Made by a program: the position numbers and the translations under genes. Below the pieces are notes generated by a model. The model made no database searches, was not told the origin of the DNA, and saw only the letters and a list, made by a program, of their open reading frames with translations. Below are positions 45,901 to 56,605 of a stretch of DNA of 64,000 bases, piece after piece (within the stretch, counting starts at the first letter, position 1; every line of letters starts with the position of its first letter). This DNA comes from Caenorhabditis elegans (Eukaryota; Nematoda; Chromadorea; Rhabditida; Rhabditidae): NCBI RefSeq assembly GCF_000002985.6, contig NC_003284.9, forward strand, positions 15,810,001 to 15,874,000. The letters are read 5' to 3'.

Positions 45901-48900
45901 GTGCTTGCTTCCTCGGGAGTTGCATCCAGCCTGCAGCCTATCTCAATAACATTCTGGAAGTTGGTCTGAAAAGTCTTGTAATCCGAAAGCCGTCCAGGAA
46001 AGACAAAGTCGACATTCCACCACAATTCTTCCAATCTGTCACGCACAGAGGTGTCAGTGAAAATGAATCTATTCGGTGTTTTTAGCTTTTTCATCCCTTC
46101 AATCTGGTTTCTCATCTGTCTGGTCATCTCAAATAGTCCTTGATCTAGATAGACAAGCTGCCACTGATGATCGACAATTGCCTTCTCGTGCTTTCCAAAT
46201 TCCGCGAATGTGGTGAGAAGTACTGCTCCGAAAGGAATCTTCTTAGTTTCTTTAAGATCCTGAAAGATTTTCTCAACGTAGTCAGTTTCGTGTCCAGTTG
46301 TCGATGCTTTGTGGAGTACGAAAATTCGGGCATAGTCGAATTGGTGTCTAATCGCCAACATCCACTCCGATAGTTTTGCTTCCGGGCAAACTATTAGTGC
46401 TGATGACAGACCAGCAGAACTGAAATATGTTTATTAAAAAGTTGATCTAGGTTTTTTTTCATAATTTAATATTTTATTCAAAAAATTTGTGGACGGAATT
46501 TTTCAAGGGTCTGTTTTTTGAAAAAGAAAACCAAAGAGGAGTAGCAACAAATCAGAAATGGTATTCAAAAATGGTACACTGAGTTTGAAATGACACATTA
46601 AGTCTTGATAAAACTGTGTTCTTGGTGAAATTATCAAAAAAAAAACATTAGCTGCCGCGGAGCCATTACTACCATTGCAAATAAGAAGTTCAAACATAGC
46701 AGTACGTGCAAGTTGTATTTGCAGTTCCCAAACCTCTAGCTTACTAAAATTACAGGGCTATAATTTAAGCCACGATGACCGGACTTGAACTCGTGGCCTC
46801 CAAATTTCTAGCGGACACCACTACAGACTGAGCTATCCTTCTTCCCTTTCATTTAGAAATTAGGGCGTTTTGATCGATTTTCAAATAATTTCAATAATTT
46901 TATATCAACTAACAATGTCGCAAAGAAAATTATTTCCAACTTTTTTCAGAAACAAAAGCCCACAGACACCTCATGACGTGCACAGTATAACATTTGATTC
47001 AAAAATCAAGATTTCCAGTTTTCCAAAATAAAAACCACAGAAAAATCAAAATAAAGTCTATATTGAACATATACGTATGTTTTTAGACATATCATCACTT
47101 TCATACAAATGTTTGAAACTTGGTGCATAAAAGCAAGCTTCTGATTCAGTTACTTCACTTTTTCTAAAAATGATGATAAAGTACACGATACTTCTGCTTT
47201 CCTGTGTTTCTTTGCAATTAGCATTCCCTACAGATGTCCCAGTGGATACTGTCGAAACTACTGCTGCAACGACGGCGGAAAATATTACAGAGTGTGATCA
47301 GATCTCCCAAGATATTGCAAAATGCTTTGTTTCGGTCATTGTGAGTCGAAAAATTTTAAATTTTGCTAATTTAAATATTGTATTAATCCTCAATGTTCAG
47401 CAAAAAAACCTACTTTCTGCTTCATCATGGGAGGCTCTTCTTATGGACAAAAATAAAATGATAGAAATGATTAGCGATTTGGAAAATGCATCTTGCATTG
47501 TCACATCGGAATGTCTGACAGTTAAAGCCATGAAATATTCACATGACTCTATTATTCAAATCGGTCATCTTGTCTATGAGCATGGGTTCGATTGCTTGCA
47601 AAAAGTGAGATAGCTGATATATTTCTTTTCAATTTGATAATTTTTGTAAACTTTAGGAATATAAAAACATTGAAACGTACTGGTACACGTGCTCAAATTC
47701 CTCCATGTCAACTGAATTTTTGCCAATAGAGCAGTTGGAATTTAATGTTATTTGTGCCGGTTCAAAATTAGAATGCTCTTCGGAAGAACAACTTGTTCTG
47801 ATTGAAGCTGCGCTCAAAGGAATTGATATATTTAAAACTTTGGGAGAATACGGACAACTTCAACGAGCTGATGGACAGTCTCCAAGCGAAAATGAAGATA
47901 TCTCGACAATTGTGACGAATATTGCAGCTCGACTTAAGTAATTAATTTGAAACGAAATGAAATTATTACCGCATATGTTTTATAACAATTGTTTATAATG
48001 TTCTAATGTCTCAGTCTCAGTAATCTCAGAAAGATCTCAGAAAGTAATCTCAGTAAAAACCACTTATTGTTCAACTCAATTATTTCCAAAACCAAAGCGT
48101 ATCTACTGTGACTTATCTATCTAGTGCTGGTAGCGAATAATTTTTTCTAGAACATTATTGCATTTTATAAATTTCGATGGAACTGCGCTGAAATCTAGAC
48201 TGCCTCATTTAAGAATGAATTTCACACAAGACAAGTTTGAATGGCAACAGCTGGACAAAACTTGGAAAATATTACTAAAAACGTACTTTTTGAATTTTCG
48301 GAAGGATTCGAAAATCGATGACAAGAACGAGGCTCCTTGCCATGCTTTTCGCGGTTTGTTCAAAACGTTCTCGTCAATGACGATTCCTCCGCGATTGTGA
48401 TCCATTTGAGTTTGAAGCCATTTCGTTGTCAAATGCTCGTTACTGAAAAGTTTCAAAGTGATTCTGATTCAAAATGTTCATTTAATTTTAGTATTTCGTT
48501 TCAATAGTCCATGATTTAAGTTTATATGTTTAGAAACTGTTGTCTCAGAACGATCGAGTTGTTATAGAATTTGATAATTATATGGGTAAAATAAAATTTC
48601 CTGTTTAACCTAATTTTATAGTTTCGAAAAAAAACTCACATTTCAGAATTTCGGAATAACGTGTCCTTGACTCACCAAGGCTTTCTGGATTCTTTCCCAT
48701 CTTCTGAGCGGACCATTCTTGTCACAGTTGTCCTTGACTCGGGAATGTATGGAAATGTATTTCTGCATCGCATATCATCGGACATGTTATCGTCGTCAAT
48801 CGAGTCGGGGGTCTCAAATGAGTTCCTGAAAGAAAGAAGTTGTGTTATGAGAAAAATACATGTTTTCATTATTCAATAGAAAGATAAATTTTTGTTTTGC

Positions 48901-50601
48901 CATATTCTCTCCGGTTTTTTAAAAAATTAACTTTTAGAACTAAAATTTGGCATTTCAAAAAACTGAATCAAATTACTTGTTCTTTACTCGGCATTTGCCA
49001 AGTTTGGTCCAAAAAATATTAACTTGGATCAGAAGTTGGCTAAACTTGAGCAAACCTTGGGCAAGACTTTGGCAAAAATTGGATTCAGGCTGCACCAAGA
49101 TTTATCTCAATATTCACCCAAATCTTGCCAAACTTTGGCCCAAATTTTTCTTGTTTCGTTTCAAACTTGGGCAGAAGTTTGGCAAAAATTGTGTGGAACT
49201 TGGGATGAACCAAGTTTTGCCAAAGTCTTGCCCGACTCCTGTTGATATTTTTGTGCCGAACTTAGACAAGAAGCTAACGCCAAATGCCGAGTAATTGAAA
49301 ACACTTGCCAAAAAAACTCAACCAGTGCTATCAATTTAGTTATAAAATATATTGATTCCTCAAAAACTCTCACTTACGTTTTCTCCGGCGTTCTTTCAAT
49401 AATCATAACATCGTCATCACTATCCACTGTTGTCTGTTTGTGACGCTTTTCAATTGGTGGATCCGGTAAAGCATCTGGCCTTCTGAAAAATATTGCAACA
49501 AATTATAACTTTATGATGCATATATTCTTAATGTTCAAATTTGAAATCTAAAAATAAATTCTGAAATTTTTTAAAACATGAACCTTCTGTTCACTTGGAT
49601 GTTCTATGCGTGTACCAGCTAAAAAGTTTCTAAAAAAGATAATACCTTTTCAATGACTTTCTATCATTTGAAGTATTTGTTGGCTTAATTACAATGGCGT
49701 CATTGTTCTTGTCCGGGCGTTGCTCATTCCTCTCGGAAGCATTGGCTCGATTTTTATTAGCATTTCTGGCAGAGATGTTGAGCTGGCCAGTATGTCTGAA
49801 ATTAAATTTGTGGCATTTTAGTTAAATGTTATTAATGTTCACCTTTTCAAAGAGTAGTATTACATTTAATTGTTCTTAATTAGGACCTTCAATTAGAACT
49901 AGCATCACACTTTTCTATTAGTCACATGAGTCCTTCCGACAAACGTGATAAAGATTTGAAGATGTACCAACTATGATGGTCGGTAGTTGGTTCACCAGCA
50001 TACATACACTTTCTACGTCACAACATCTTGACAGTTGTTTCCCTTCACAGCTTGTTACCTGTTTATCTCTACAGGCTCACCTCCTTTTACAGGCTCTCAG
50101 GCCACTCTCTCTACGGGCTCACCACTGTCAAAATGTTGTGACGTAGAAATTGTATGTACCAACTACCAACCTCTACACCAAGTCTTCAATTACCTCATCT
50201 CCAATCTTTGTGACGTTTTTTTGAAAAGTTAATGTCACATTTGATTCGACGTGAAGGAGGTAAAAATTCGCCTCCTCTGAACTCAAATACCACCACTTTT
50301 TGGCTCGAAATAAAAAACATTCCAAAATTTTTTGAAATGTTTCGTTATGGATTTTGGTCATTTTAGCAGCTTGAGAGTAGTTTTTTTGTTTAGTTTTCCA
50401 AAATTTCTTTACTGGACCTAGTCCACCTTTAAACCTATCATACCTCATCCAAAAAGCTTTAGCTTGACGGTATTTCAAAGCGGAATCCCATTTTTCTTGA
50501 TCTCCATTCGTATCGTCAGAAGCAATACCATTCGTATCCTTATTATCACGATTTTGCGTTGAATTTATGGGATCGCGGTAAACAGTCCATTTTTCTGTCA
50601 T
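42975..50601 (-). CDS. CSB/ERCC6-like SNF2 paralogue with degraded helicase motifs
   Basis: Twelve exons in order (50444-50601, 49646-49795, 49378-49482, 48676-48825, 48287-48442, 45774-46419, 45403-45725, 45060-45350, 43761-43911, 43544-43716, 43328-43490, 42975-43277) give an uninterrupted 922-residue protein. It aligns end to end with csb-1 next door and shares several intron positions. Compared with csb-1, the Walker A block DEMGLGKT is DENVLNKP (211-218), the DEGH box is DQGL (332-335), TGTP is TDTS (361-364), motif V ([11 protein letters not shown]) is APSIMFKLGMQL (596-607), and the motif VI region RIYRMGQ is lost (628-638). Structural stretches such as FVFPGRLSDYKTFQTNF and FGSIEDSGKV are kept. 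It cannot be a normal ATPase. By recall this is F53H4.6. Confidence 0.9.
43998..44188. repeat. Left part of a palindromic MITE disrupted by a hAT element
   Basis: GGCGGAGTAGTGCCAGTGTGG is the family start; the inner CAAAAGCTGAGTAACTGCCA segment is also typical. It stops at the hAT-like insertion (44189-44661) and appears to resume at 44670 (TGTAAATCAAAAATGTTTTC, then TTTTACTATGATTTATGG). It lies in the intron between exons 8 and 9 of the CSB paralogue. Confidence 0.75.
44189..44661. mobile_element. hAT-like palindromic element, copy A
   Basis: The termini CAGGGCTGTGCGGCAACCGG and CCGGTTGCCGCACAGCCCTG are perfect inverted repeats. The flanks are TTTTCTAC at 44181-44188 and 44662-44669, an exact 8-bp duplication. 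The CAGGG start and 8-bp target duplication are hAT hallmarks. The interior is built of CGGCAACYGGCAA-type repeats. No transposase is present. It is inserted inside an older palindromic MITE. Confidence 0.92.
44815..44903. repeat. Fragment of hAT-like subterminal repeats
   Basis: GTTGCCGGTTTCCG and GGCTATTGCCGGTTGCCGAA match the interior of copy A but no termini are visible. It is probably a decayed, older copy. Confidence 0.6.
46755..46850 (-). repeat. tRNA-derived SINE-like element, truncated
   Basis: Read on the minus strand it begins AAGGATAGCTCAGTCTGTAG (box A-like), continues with GAGTTCAAGTCCGG (box B-like), then GTGGCTTAAATTATAGCC. The same head and the same GTGGCTTAAATTATAGCC block occur in the longer element at 55009, which has about 60 bp more in between. 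It lies in the large intron of the CSB paralogue. Confidence 0.78.
47170..47941 (+). CDS. Secreted DUF19/T20D4.11-like protein, 219 aa, nested gene
   Basis: Three in-frame exons (47170-47340, 47401-47604, 47657-47941) encode 219 residues. A clear signal peptide (MIKYTILLLSCVSLQLA, cleavage around residue 20) is followed by a Thr-rich linker with an NIT glycosylation site. A Cys-patterned domain then runs to the end (CDQISQDIAKCF; ASCIVTSEC; YTCSNSSMS; CAGSKLEC), resembling the worm DUF19/T20D4.11 family of unknown extracellular role. The whole gene lies on the opposite strand within the roughly 1.9-kb intron between exons 5 and 6 of the CSB paralogue, with its own short introns and a stop TAA. 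The family assignment rests on Cys spacing and overall look, not on a search. Confidence 0.8.
48986..49295. repeat. Inverted-repeat element, TTACTCGGCATTTGCCAAG ends
   Basis: The left end TACTCGGCATTTGCCAAG is mirrored at the right by AACGCCAAATGCCGAGTAA. The inside is built of a loose roughly 15-bp repeat around CTTGGGCAAGACTTTGGCAA, in both orientations. A relative starts at 63779 and runs off the window. It lies in an intron of the CSB paralogue. Confidence 0.82.
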
Positions 50602-50752
50602 ATTACCTGGAAATAAACTTTAATAGTTAGAAAGTTGATCTGTTAAAAAAACAATAAAAAAACAACAAAGAATTGGAGCAAGAGAAATTCGAAGAGAGCG
50701 TGCGAATAAGAGAGTCGCAAAGAAAGGAAGGGCCAAAATAGCGTATGAAAGA

Positions 50753-50825
50753 AGAGACGCAGACGGCAAAACGGTTATTCTTGGCGTTTTTCACGTCCGG
50801 AGAAAAAAGTAGTATCTGCGTCTCT
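50753..50825. repeat. Small inverted repeat upstream of the CSB paralogue
   Basis: AGAGACGCAGA (50753-50763) pairs with TCTGCGTCTCT (50815-50825). It sits about 150 bp upstream of the paralogue's start codon, in the 1.1-kb region between it and the csb-1 stop codon. Confidence 0.5.
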
Positions 50826-51694
50826 CACGCCCAATGGATAGCGAGAGTTGGCGCCAACGTGAATTCTCAATGAGGCGCGTTTGCTTCAAAATTATGCAAA
50901 AGGACAGCCAGCGACCACATGCCGTAGGTTTTCACTGTTGAATTCGCTTCCCCCCAGTAAATTTCAAATTTTAATTTCAAGGGCACTTGGAAAATCTCAT
51001 AGCTTGCAAAAAAAAAAACAAAATTTCATCGCGAGCGACGATAAGCGCGTGAAAACTGATAATCAATAACCATTTCCTCATTGCTATGAAATAAGAGGGC
51101 GCGAGGGAGAGAGTGGAACATGGTTCTTAACGTATTCATATGCCAGCGGGAAGCCCATGTGTTCCGCCGCAGTATGAACAAGTTACAAAACTACAAGTGT
51201 CGTACCAAAAGTTCAAAACCAATTAGGTTTTAGAAATAGAGAAGAGCATAAACTTTTAAAGCTCTTTAATATTCATTCGAAGCCGTTTTTCTTCAATGCA
51301 ATGATTATTTATTCATATTCTTCAAACAAAAAGAGAAAGAATGTGTAATATCACAACTGGGAGAAAACCGTGAAAACTTGAGTGGTGGTCAATGACAGGT
51401 AGAAGCGTGATACTATGGAAAAAAGATCTGATAACGAGATCTTGTGGGAGAAGCCTTCTTGGCTTTGATGGGGGTATTATGAAATGATTATAATATAATA
51501 GTGATGAAATATGATAAATGTGCAATATAATAACAGTGGCAAAATGGGTAAAAAGCAATAAATATAAAAGGCAGGTTTAGCAATTTGGGGCTGGGGGATT
51601 CAAATTATCAGTGTGAAAAATGAATCAATGAATAATGGGAGCAAATGCGGTATTTTACTGGAAAATTTGAAAATATAAAAAGAGTAGAGAATTT

Positions 51695-54600
51695 TTACAT
51701 TCTAGAAGTACTCGGTCCTGATGAATCCGACCACTCTCTTGACTTCCTGGCTCTCTTGGCATCCACTTCATCATTGTCATCTGATCTTCTCTTATTCTTC
51801 TTCTTCACTGGCGACAGCACATCTGCCGATCTATACTTATCGCGAAGAATCCACGTATCGCTGGCATCGTCATACTTTGCCAACGTCGATATAATCTCCT
51901 GGATGAAGAACATTTGCGTTGGATCTTTACGGTCAGAATCTTTCACAAAGATTCTGTGGATAGAATCTTCTTTGGCTCCAGGCACACCATTGAAGAACTG
52001 GAGCATGTCGGTGGCAAGCTTCACAAGACGATCAAGCTGCAAAATTGAAGTTTTTAAATTGCAACTGTTGAGAAATAGTGTACATACCTCTCGCTGATCG
52101 TCGTTTGCACGAAATCCCGAATGCACTGTATTCCAATATGAATCCAATTGCTCCTCCTCGACAAAATAGTCTCCGTTGATGGATTTCTTCAAGGTTTTAC
52201 GAAGTTGCTTGTGGAATACTTGTTTCCAAGTGTGCGCAAGGCGTCCTTCTCTGTAAAATTTGGCAAATTTGTAAATAGAATTTTAGAACTGAACTTACGT
52301 ATGAAGCAAACTCCCAACAGCATCGTCAATAGACTTTCTCATTTTCATCTTTTCAATTCGGTTCATCGAAGACGAATTTTGAAGTGAGATCGAGTGCTCT
52401 CGCATGGCAACCAGCTTATCATCATCAAACAGAGACAGAAGGAGCTTCTTGTCCTCGAATCCTGCCAGCTTGTTCTTCTGTAAAAATAAGAATTTCGCTT
52501 AATCTTGATTTAATCAAATTCAAATTACCATCCGTTTCTTGGCGGCCTTCTTCTCCACCTTGTCACGTTTTTGTTTCTTTGATCCTTCTCTCGCGATCTC
52601 GCCATCCAAGTAGACTCCGATTTCAGATCCTTCGAGCCCTTTTGGCTTAAGGCGGAAGAGATCAGCAAGTGTGTTGTTCGGGACAAACTGATCGATTTCA
52701 GCATTGTGTAGTAGGCGAGCAGCAAGATTCTCCTTTTGAACTTGCCTGAAAATTCATATTAGTAGATTCATAGAGCATTTTTAAGTTTTAACATTTAAAA
52801 ATTCTCAAAGTATATGAAGTGTCACCGTTAGTCTAGAAAATGAAAAACTAAATTGCCACTATTGTGAAAAATCCGATCGAAAAGTTGCAGATTTGTGAGA
52901 AACGCTTGCAATAGTTAGCTGGATCAATCTTCTACTCACTTAAAGAACTTCAGATCTTCAATGGTTCCATTAGACACGAGTCGGTAGATCGCTACATCAT
53001 TGGTCTGACCCATCCGATAAATCCGGTTCTTGGCTTGATTGTCAGCTTGTGGGTTCCAGTCAGGATCAAAAATTATCACCTTGTTTGCACACGTCAGGTT
53101 GAGTCCGAGACCTCCCGCACGAGTTGTCATCAAGAACACCTTGATGCTTACGTCATCTTCAAATTTCTTGATGATCTTGGGACGGGCTGCAGCGGAGTCG
53201 GCTCCAGTGAGTGAGACGCATTTGATTCTGCAAGTTTAAGTTTACGAGGTTGAAGTATTACGGTACAACTTACCCCTTCTCGGCAAGAAAATACTCCATC
53301 ATCGTGATGACTGTTCTTCTCTGAGTAAACAGGATCACACGATTGGTGGGGGACTTGAACCAATCATCAAATAATTTGAACGTCATTTCCACCTTTCCAC
53401 TATCTTTGATGGAGCCAAATTTTGGGCTTGCAGGGCTCAGAGAACGATAGATTCCCGGATGGTTGCAAATGTTGGTGAGGTGGTTGATGCCGACGAAAGC
53501 TTTCAATCTGCGCTCAATAATTTCATTTACTTGATGCGAATTCCCGTATTCCATGTACAATCTCCTTTGTCTTTTGGAGAGCTCACAACTGAGAACCTGT
53601 AAAAATTGTCTATTTTAATGCAACCCTTCAAAGAAAAAACTCACGATTTCCTGCTTCTCCGGCAGTTGAAGCACCTCTTTGTGATCTTCTTGAAGTCTTC
53701 GAAGAATGAGGGGCTTCACGGCTATGTGCAGAGCTACAAGGCACTCATATGCTTTTGCAGCGGCTTCAGGTGAGCAGTTCAGGTTGGCTCCAGCATTGAT
53801 GATATGCGTAAAATTGCGATGGAATGTCGCCGAGTCCGAGAGCCGTCCGGGATGCACAAAATCGACAAGTTTCCAAAATTCCGAGAGTCGATTTTGGAAT
53901 GGTGTGCCGGTCAGGATAAATCTCTGGGTCGTCATAAGCTTCCGCATAGCAATTGAGCATTTTGTGTTTTCATTTCTAATATAATGCCCTTCATCTAGAA
54001 TCACAACCTGCCAAAGATGCTTCACAATGGGCTTCTTCAGTTTGGTGAACAGTGAGTAGGTGGTGAGGATGATGGCGCCGTCCGGATACTCTTTGCGTCT
54101 TCTCTGCAGTTTTCGGAAGATACTTCCTACGTAATCTTCTTGTCGGCCGGTAGAACAGTGTGAGTGGAGCAGAAAAACTCGAGCTTTCGGAAACCACTGG
54201 TTCAGCTCCTTAATCCATTGTGCGATGATTGAGACATGGCAGACGATTAGAGCGGTGTCAAGGCCAGTGGTTCTGGAAATGAAATTGTGAATAAGTTGAA
54301 ATCTTTTAGAGCAGAGATTTGAGTTTCGAAACTAATTCAAAGGTTCAACTTTTGTGAAATACCAGAACCTGATAATTTGTCACAAAATATTTCCTAATAT
54401 GGCATTTGGCGGCAAATTATTTCTGAAATTTTGCCAAAAAACACCAGCCTAGTTCAAAAATTGCCAGTATTTCTTTAATGGCCTAGAAAACTTCAAACTC
54501 CTTTCTCAATCACTCACTTGTAATGAGTACGAGCGGTTTCTTGAATTGATCTCAAAAAGACAACTGATTGAATTGTCTTTCCAAGACCCATTTCGTCCGC

Positions 54601-55912
54601 CAATATTCCTCCGCTCCGATGATCAGTCTTCTTCTGCAACCACTCGACACCTTCCTGTTGGAACCTGGAATTTCAAAATTGTTTCTGAGATCACAATTAA
54701 CCGTGTTTGGTTTTTGTTTAGCATTGCAATTCACTTATTTCTCTCTGTTAAAGTTTTTTGTAAAACATTTTCATTCATTTTAGCCAGATCAAAATTGTGG
54801 AAACATTTTAGGCAAGTTTAATTGTTCAAATATTTGAAATTTGTTTCAACGGGCTGAATAAAAGAAAGATATAAATTTTCAAAATGGGAAATAGGAATTC
54901 AATATTAATATGGCCTTCAGGTTTTCCCATAAATTTTTTTATAAGCAGTTGATTATCGTCCTGGCTCTTTGTTTCTACAGCGATATTTTAAGATATTTAT
55001 TTAAGGAAGGCGGCAGGATAGCTCAGTCGGTAGTGGTGGCCGCTAGCAATCTGGAGGTCACGAGTTCAAGTCCGGCCTCACTTCCTAGGTTCACCCAGCC
55101 TCTATTGGGAAGTGGAGCAGTCCACGACTGGATTATCGACCACAGTCCCTGGGTAGGACGTGGCTTAAATTATAGCCTAGTAGAAGCACACAAGGCAGTG
55201 TACCTGACTCCTAGATCCGCAGTACAAAGCACTTGAAGAACGGCTCGTCCTTTAATTCTTTTAATTTTTTAAACTCACTTGTGAAGCTTATTCCAGACTC
55301 CAGCGTTCACTTTCCAAGGCTTGCTTGACTTTCCATACTCCTCCGACGTAACCATCCGCGTGTCGACAAGCTCACTCGTGGCTTCAGGCTTCAGCTTATC
55401 AATACGAGCTTTAAAGTTTTTCGAATCATTGTCATCTAGCAATCCTGCCGATTTGTAATCCTCATTGTCATCAGACTCAATGAAATCATCTGATGAAGAT
55501 CGAGAACTGGATCCAGATTTCCGTCCTTTTTTCCTCGATTTTTCGAGAACTTCGTACTCTTCATCATCGTCAGACTCTTCACTTGGCACGAATTCTGAGG
55601 AATCACTTCGTCGTGACTTTTTCCTGGATTTTGAGCTAATTGGCTCAGCCAACACATCCGCGTCATTTTCACAGAAATCTTCCTCATCAAGTTCTGGCTC
55701 CCATTTTTCATCAAAATCCGACGAGCTCGAATTTGATCTTCTGAAAATTCATATTTAATTGAAATGTTATGAAATGTTTAATGATACCTGAGAGCTGCCT
55801 CTCTATACTTCGGAGTATTCTGATCTTCAATAACAACTATATCATCATCGTCAACTGAGAGAGTTTTTGGTGTACCAGAATCGGGATTTTCTGGTTCCGG
55901 TTTAGTTGACAT
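51695..55912 (-). CDS. csb-1: CSB/ERCC6 homologue, SNF2 ATPase, 957 aa
   Basis: Cockayne syndrome B protein is a SNF2-family DNA translocase that binds RNA polymerase II stalled at lesions and starts transcription-coupled nucleotide excision repair. Ten exons (55788-55912, 55279-55740, 54518-54664, 53645-54272, 53274-53596, 52940-53227, 52529-52745, 52299-52477, 52088-52250, 51695-52036) join in frame to 957 residues. An acidic/Ser-rich N-terminus ([28 protein letters not shown]) precedes the core. The core has [13 protein letters not shown] (Walker A, 214-226), DEGH (338-341), [23 protein letters not shown] (596-606) and RIYRMGQ (630-636). The C-terminus is Lys-rich, ending KKNKRRSDD and [18 protein letters not shown] acceptor (55919) precedes the ATG by 6 bp, so trans-splicing is likely. 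All motifs are intact. By recall this is F53H4.1. Confidence 0.97.
55009..55265 (+). repeat. tRNA-derived SINE-like element, full-length type
   Basis: The head GGATAGCTCAGTCGGTAG (box A) and GAGTTCAAGTCCGGCC (box B) resemble an internal RNA polymerase III promoter. A non-tRNA body follows (CCTCTATTGGGAAGTGGAGC; GTGGCTTAAATTATAGCC) and then a T-rich tail. The tRNA cloverleaf 3' half is not complete, so it is not a functional tRNA gene. It lies in a csb-1 intron on the opposite strand. The truncated copy at 46755 shares head and body. Confidence 0.8.
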
Positions 55913-56605
55913 TTTTACCTGAAAAAATACCTAAGTACCTGGAAAAAAAAAAGAAAAAGTAAGCTACGAAATATTTCGAAATGTTTCGATTGAAAAAATT
56001 AACGTGCAATGCGATTTGAAAAAAAGAACAAGAAATCGATTAAAAAAACACAAAGGTGAGTGGCGGGCGGGGGGGGGGGGATGAATAGAGTGCGTGTAAC
56101 AATAGGAGGGTGTAAGAGAAAAAAAGGTGCACCCATCCCACATTGTCAATTTGCATGAAAACTATATTATTTATTTGAAAAGTAAACATTCAAGTATCTT
56201 TTGAAAAATATGAAATATTTAAAAATGAAACTAAAATAAAAATTTTCATTGAAAAACTCGACATAAATTTTAACATAACCAGAAAATAGCCGGAAAAAAA
56301 CAAGGCGGAGGGAGTATTGCAAGTGCGCTCTATCGACAACTTGACAAAATCTGGCCTAGGATTTCTGGCCGAGGCGAGCACGTGCATGGGTAAAGCTTGA
56401 GTATCAAAGTAATCAGTGTTTCTATATTAAAAAAGTGAGTAAAACAATTTTTAAGTGGTAATTAACTGTTTTAATACAATTTGTTATTCAAGAAGAGCTA
56501 TTGAATATTTTAGATAATTTTATTTGTTTTTTCATATAAAAATTATTTTTAAGGGAATTACTCATTGTTTAAAATTAAATTTCAAATTTTTGCAGGGTAA
56601 TAATA
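55913..56605. other. Divergent promoter region between csb-1 and the 56.6-kb gene
   Basis: It contains the csb-1 trans-splice acceptor (55919-55927 on the minus strand), a run of 12 G at 56069-56080 and the GC-richer segment GGCGGAGGGAGTATTGCAAG...GCGCTCTATCGACAAC at about 56303-56340. No further gene is supported. Confidence 0.55.
56069..56080. repeat. Poly-G tract (12)
   Basis: Uninterrupted G run in the csb-1 upstream region, preceded by GGCGGGC, so the whole 56062-56080 stretch is G-rich. Confidence 0.95.

Noticed and set aside
50249-50433. Another GGAGTAGCGCC palindromic MITE
   Set aside because: Only the right end (CTAGTCCACCTTTAAA) and a TTTGGTCATTTTAG segment resemble the family; the left terminus is not convincing, so it is at most a decayed fragment.
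55018-55090. Functional tRNA gene
   Set aside because: Box A and box B-like motifs are present but no closed acceptor stem or proper cloverleaf can be drawn, and a related truncated copy at 46755 shares non-tRNA body sequence. A tRNA-derived repeat fits better.
55465-55758. Ser-rich plus-strand frame in csb-1 exon 2
   Set aside because: Antisense of the acidic Ser/Asp-rich N-terminus of csb-1.
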